NCBI GenBank assembly: GCA_027314685.1
Contig: DAHVAI010000360.1
Span: 1-6,961 of the forward strand
Source of the DNA: Nitrososphaerota archaeon
Lineage (GTDB): Archaea > Thermoproteota > Nitrososphaeria > Nitrososphaerales > CADDZS01
Direction: 5' to 3'
Length of the DNA stretch: 6,961 nucleotides
Part shown: piece after piece, positions 5,761 through 6,961 of the stretch
Position numbering within the stretch: position 1 is the stretch's first letter
Layout of the letters: every line of letters starts with the position of its first letter
Translations under genes and position numbers: made by a program
The notes under the pieces: generated by a model
What the model was told of the DNA's origin: nothing
Database searches by the model: none
What the model saw: the letters and a program-made list of their open reading frames with translations, nothing else

Positions 5761-6961
5761 ATGACAAAGATAATCGGAATAGACCTTGGAACGAGTAACT
5801 CTGCGGCAGCTGTAATGATGGGTGGAAGGCCAACAATTGTGCCAAGCGCAGAAGGTACGAGCGTAGGCGGTAAAGCTTTCCCATCATACGTTGCCTTCAC
5901 GAAAGAAGGTGCGCTCCTAATCGGGGAACCTGCCAGGAGGCAAGCAGTCTCAAATCCTGACGGGACAATCATGGCAATAAAGCGAAAGATGGGTACTGAT
6001 TACAAAGTGAAAATCTACGGCAAGGAATTCACTCCGCAACAGATTTCTGCGTTCATATTACAGAAGATCAAAGCTGATGCGGAGGCCTTTCTCGGAGAGC
6101 AGGTTACGAAAGCGGTAATCACAGTTCCTGCGTACTTTAATGACAACCAACGGCAAGCTACCAAAGATGCCGGGGCAATTGCTGGATTAGAAGTAGTGCG
6201 AATCATAAACGAGCCTACCGCAGCGTCACTTGCCTATGGACTAGACAAAGCTGGGAAAGATCAGAAAATAATGGTTTTCGATCTTGGCGGTGGAACCCTC
6301 GATGTAACAATCATGGAGTTTGGTGGAGGCGTTTTCGAGGTCAAGTCTACCAGCGGCGATACACAACTCGGAGGCACTGATATGGATAACATCTTGATGG
6401 ATTACGTTGTTTCGCAGTTCAGATCGCAAACCGGAATAGATCTGAAAAACGATAAAGTGGCGGTTCAGCGAGTACGCGAAGCTTCAGAAAAAGCGAAGAT
6501 AGAACTGTCAACGACTGTAACCACAGAGATCAATCTACCTTTCATTGCTTCTGATTCTTCTGGACCAAAGAACCTCGCATTGACTCTCACCCGAGCTAAA
6601 TTGGAAGAATTGATTTCGCCAGTGATTGAACGTTGTAGGCATCCTATGACTCAAGCTTTGGAAGATGCGAAACTCGAACCCAACCAAGTAGATAAGATAA
6701 TCTTGGTAGGCGGGCCGACAAGGATGCCTATTGTCAGAAATTTTGTCGAAAGGATACTCGGCAAGACAGCGGAAAGGGGTGTCGACCCAATGGAATGCGT
6801 TGCGATGGGCGCAGCAATTCAAGGCGCAGTCTTAACTGGAGAGGTCACAGATATTCTGCTCCTTGATGTGACGCCGCTATCTCTTGGCGTTGAGACCATG
6901 GGCGGCATTTTCACAAAGATAACGGAACGAAATACTACCATACCTACAAAGAAAAGTCAGA
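5761..6961 (+). CDS. dnaK: Molecular chaperone DnaK (Hsp70), N-terminal 400 residues, cut by window edge
   Basis: DnaK binds exposed hydrophobic peptides in an ATP-controlled cycle with DnaJ and GrpE. Visible are the complete nucleotide-binding domain and the start of the substrate-binding domain: phosphate 1 '[10 protein letters not shown]' (5-14), catalytic lysine in 'AIKRKMG' (72-78), connect 1 '[11 protein letters not shown]' (150-160), phosphate 2 '[13 protein letters not shown]' (172-184), adenosine motif '[10 protein letters not shown]', the linker '[12 protein letters not shown]' and the first substrate-domain strands. The segment between 'IKRKMG' and 'TPQQIS' is short, so the roughly 24-residue insertion of Gram-negative DnaK is absent. 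An extra four residues occur in '[12 protein letters not shown]' (31-42), which resembles thaumarchaeal DnaK from memory. Archaeal DnaK is generally regarded as acquired from bacteria. dnaJ is a likely next gene but lies outside. Confidence 0.97.
   Translation, partial: MTKIIGIDLGTSNSAAAVMMGGRPTIVPSAEGTSVGGKAFPSYVAFTKEGALLIGEPARRQAVSNPDGTIMAIKRKMGTDYKVKIYGKEFTPQQISAFILQKIKADAEAFLGEQVTKAVITVPAYFNDNQRQATKDAGAIAGLEVVRIINEPTAASLAYGLDKAGKDQKIMVFDLGGGTLDVTIMEFGGGVFEVKSTSGDTQLGGTDMDNILMDYVVSQFRSQTGIDLKNDKVAVQRVREASEKAKIELSTTVTTEINLPFIASDSSGPKNLALTLTRAKLEELISPVIERCRHPMTQALEDAKLEPNQVDKIILVGGPTRMPIVRNFVERILGKTAERGVDPMECVAMGAAIQGAVLTGEVTDILLLDVTPLSLGVETMGGIFTKITERNTTIPTKKSQ

Noticed and set aside
5540..5972. 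Minus-strand frames across the grpE-dnaK junction
   Set aside because: They overlap conserved coding sequence of both genes and the dnaK ribosome binding site.
1..6961. Search for CRISPR arrays, insertion sequences, defence genes, toxin-antitoxin pairs or phage genes
   Set aside because: No repeated spacer pattern, transposase, terminal inverted repeat or accessory gene family was recognised; nearly all the window is conserved housekeeping coding sequence.

Overview
This window looks like a housekeeping segment of a mesophilic archaeal chromosome, most probably from the Thaumarchaeota (Nitrososphaeria). The archaeal assignment rests on ribosomal protein L21e, the Rpb4-like RNA polymerase subunit RpoF, a DUF655 protein, Dph6, archaeal SRP54 and Pus10, and on TTTAAA or TTTATA promoter boxes close to start codons. 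The thaumarchaeal assignment rests mainly on the DnaK, whose N-terminal segment '[12 protein letters not shown]' and 'LGGTDMD' motif resemble, from memory, thaumarchaeal DnaK. No rRNA, tRNA, CRISPR array, transposon or phage gene was seen.

Left block (1-1493, minus strand): rpl21e, rpoF, DUF655 and the N-terminal 50 codons of ksgA, in that transcription order. These act in ribosome structure, transcription and 16S rRNA maturation. A short divergent promoter region (about 1479-1580) separates this block from the rest.

Right block (1581-6961, plus strand): dph6 (diphthamide synthesis on elongation factor 2), srp54 (membrane targeting GTPase), pus10 (tRNA pseudouridine synthase), then a 257-base gap, then grpE and the first 400 codons of dnaK. 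A TATA box precedes srp54, and pus10 follows it closely enough to be co-transcribed. grpE and dnaK have their own TATA box in the gap and form a chaperone operon that runs off the right edge.

The 4883-5139 gap holds the grpE promoter and two competing unrecognised small reading frames, one on each strand; neither is secure. The most notable points are the diverged active-site loop of Pus10, the same-frame placement of DUF655 and ksgA, the small unexplained frame upstream of grpE, and the lack of the Gram-negative-type insertion in DnaK. No new multi-gene system is evident; this is mainly conserved information-processing and chaperone machinery.
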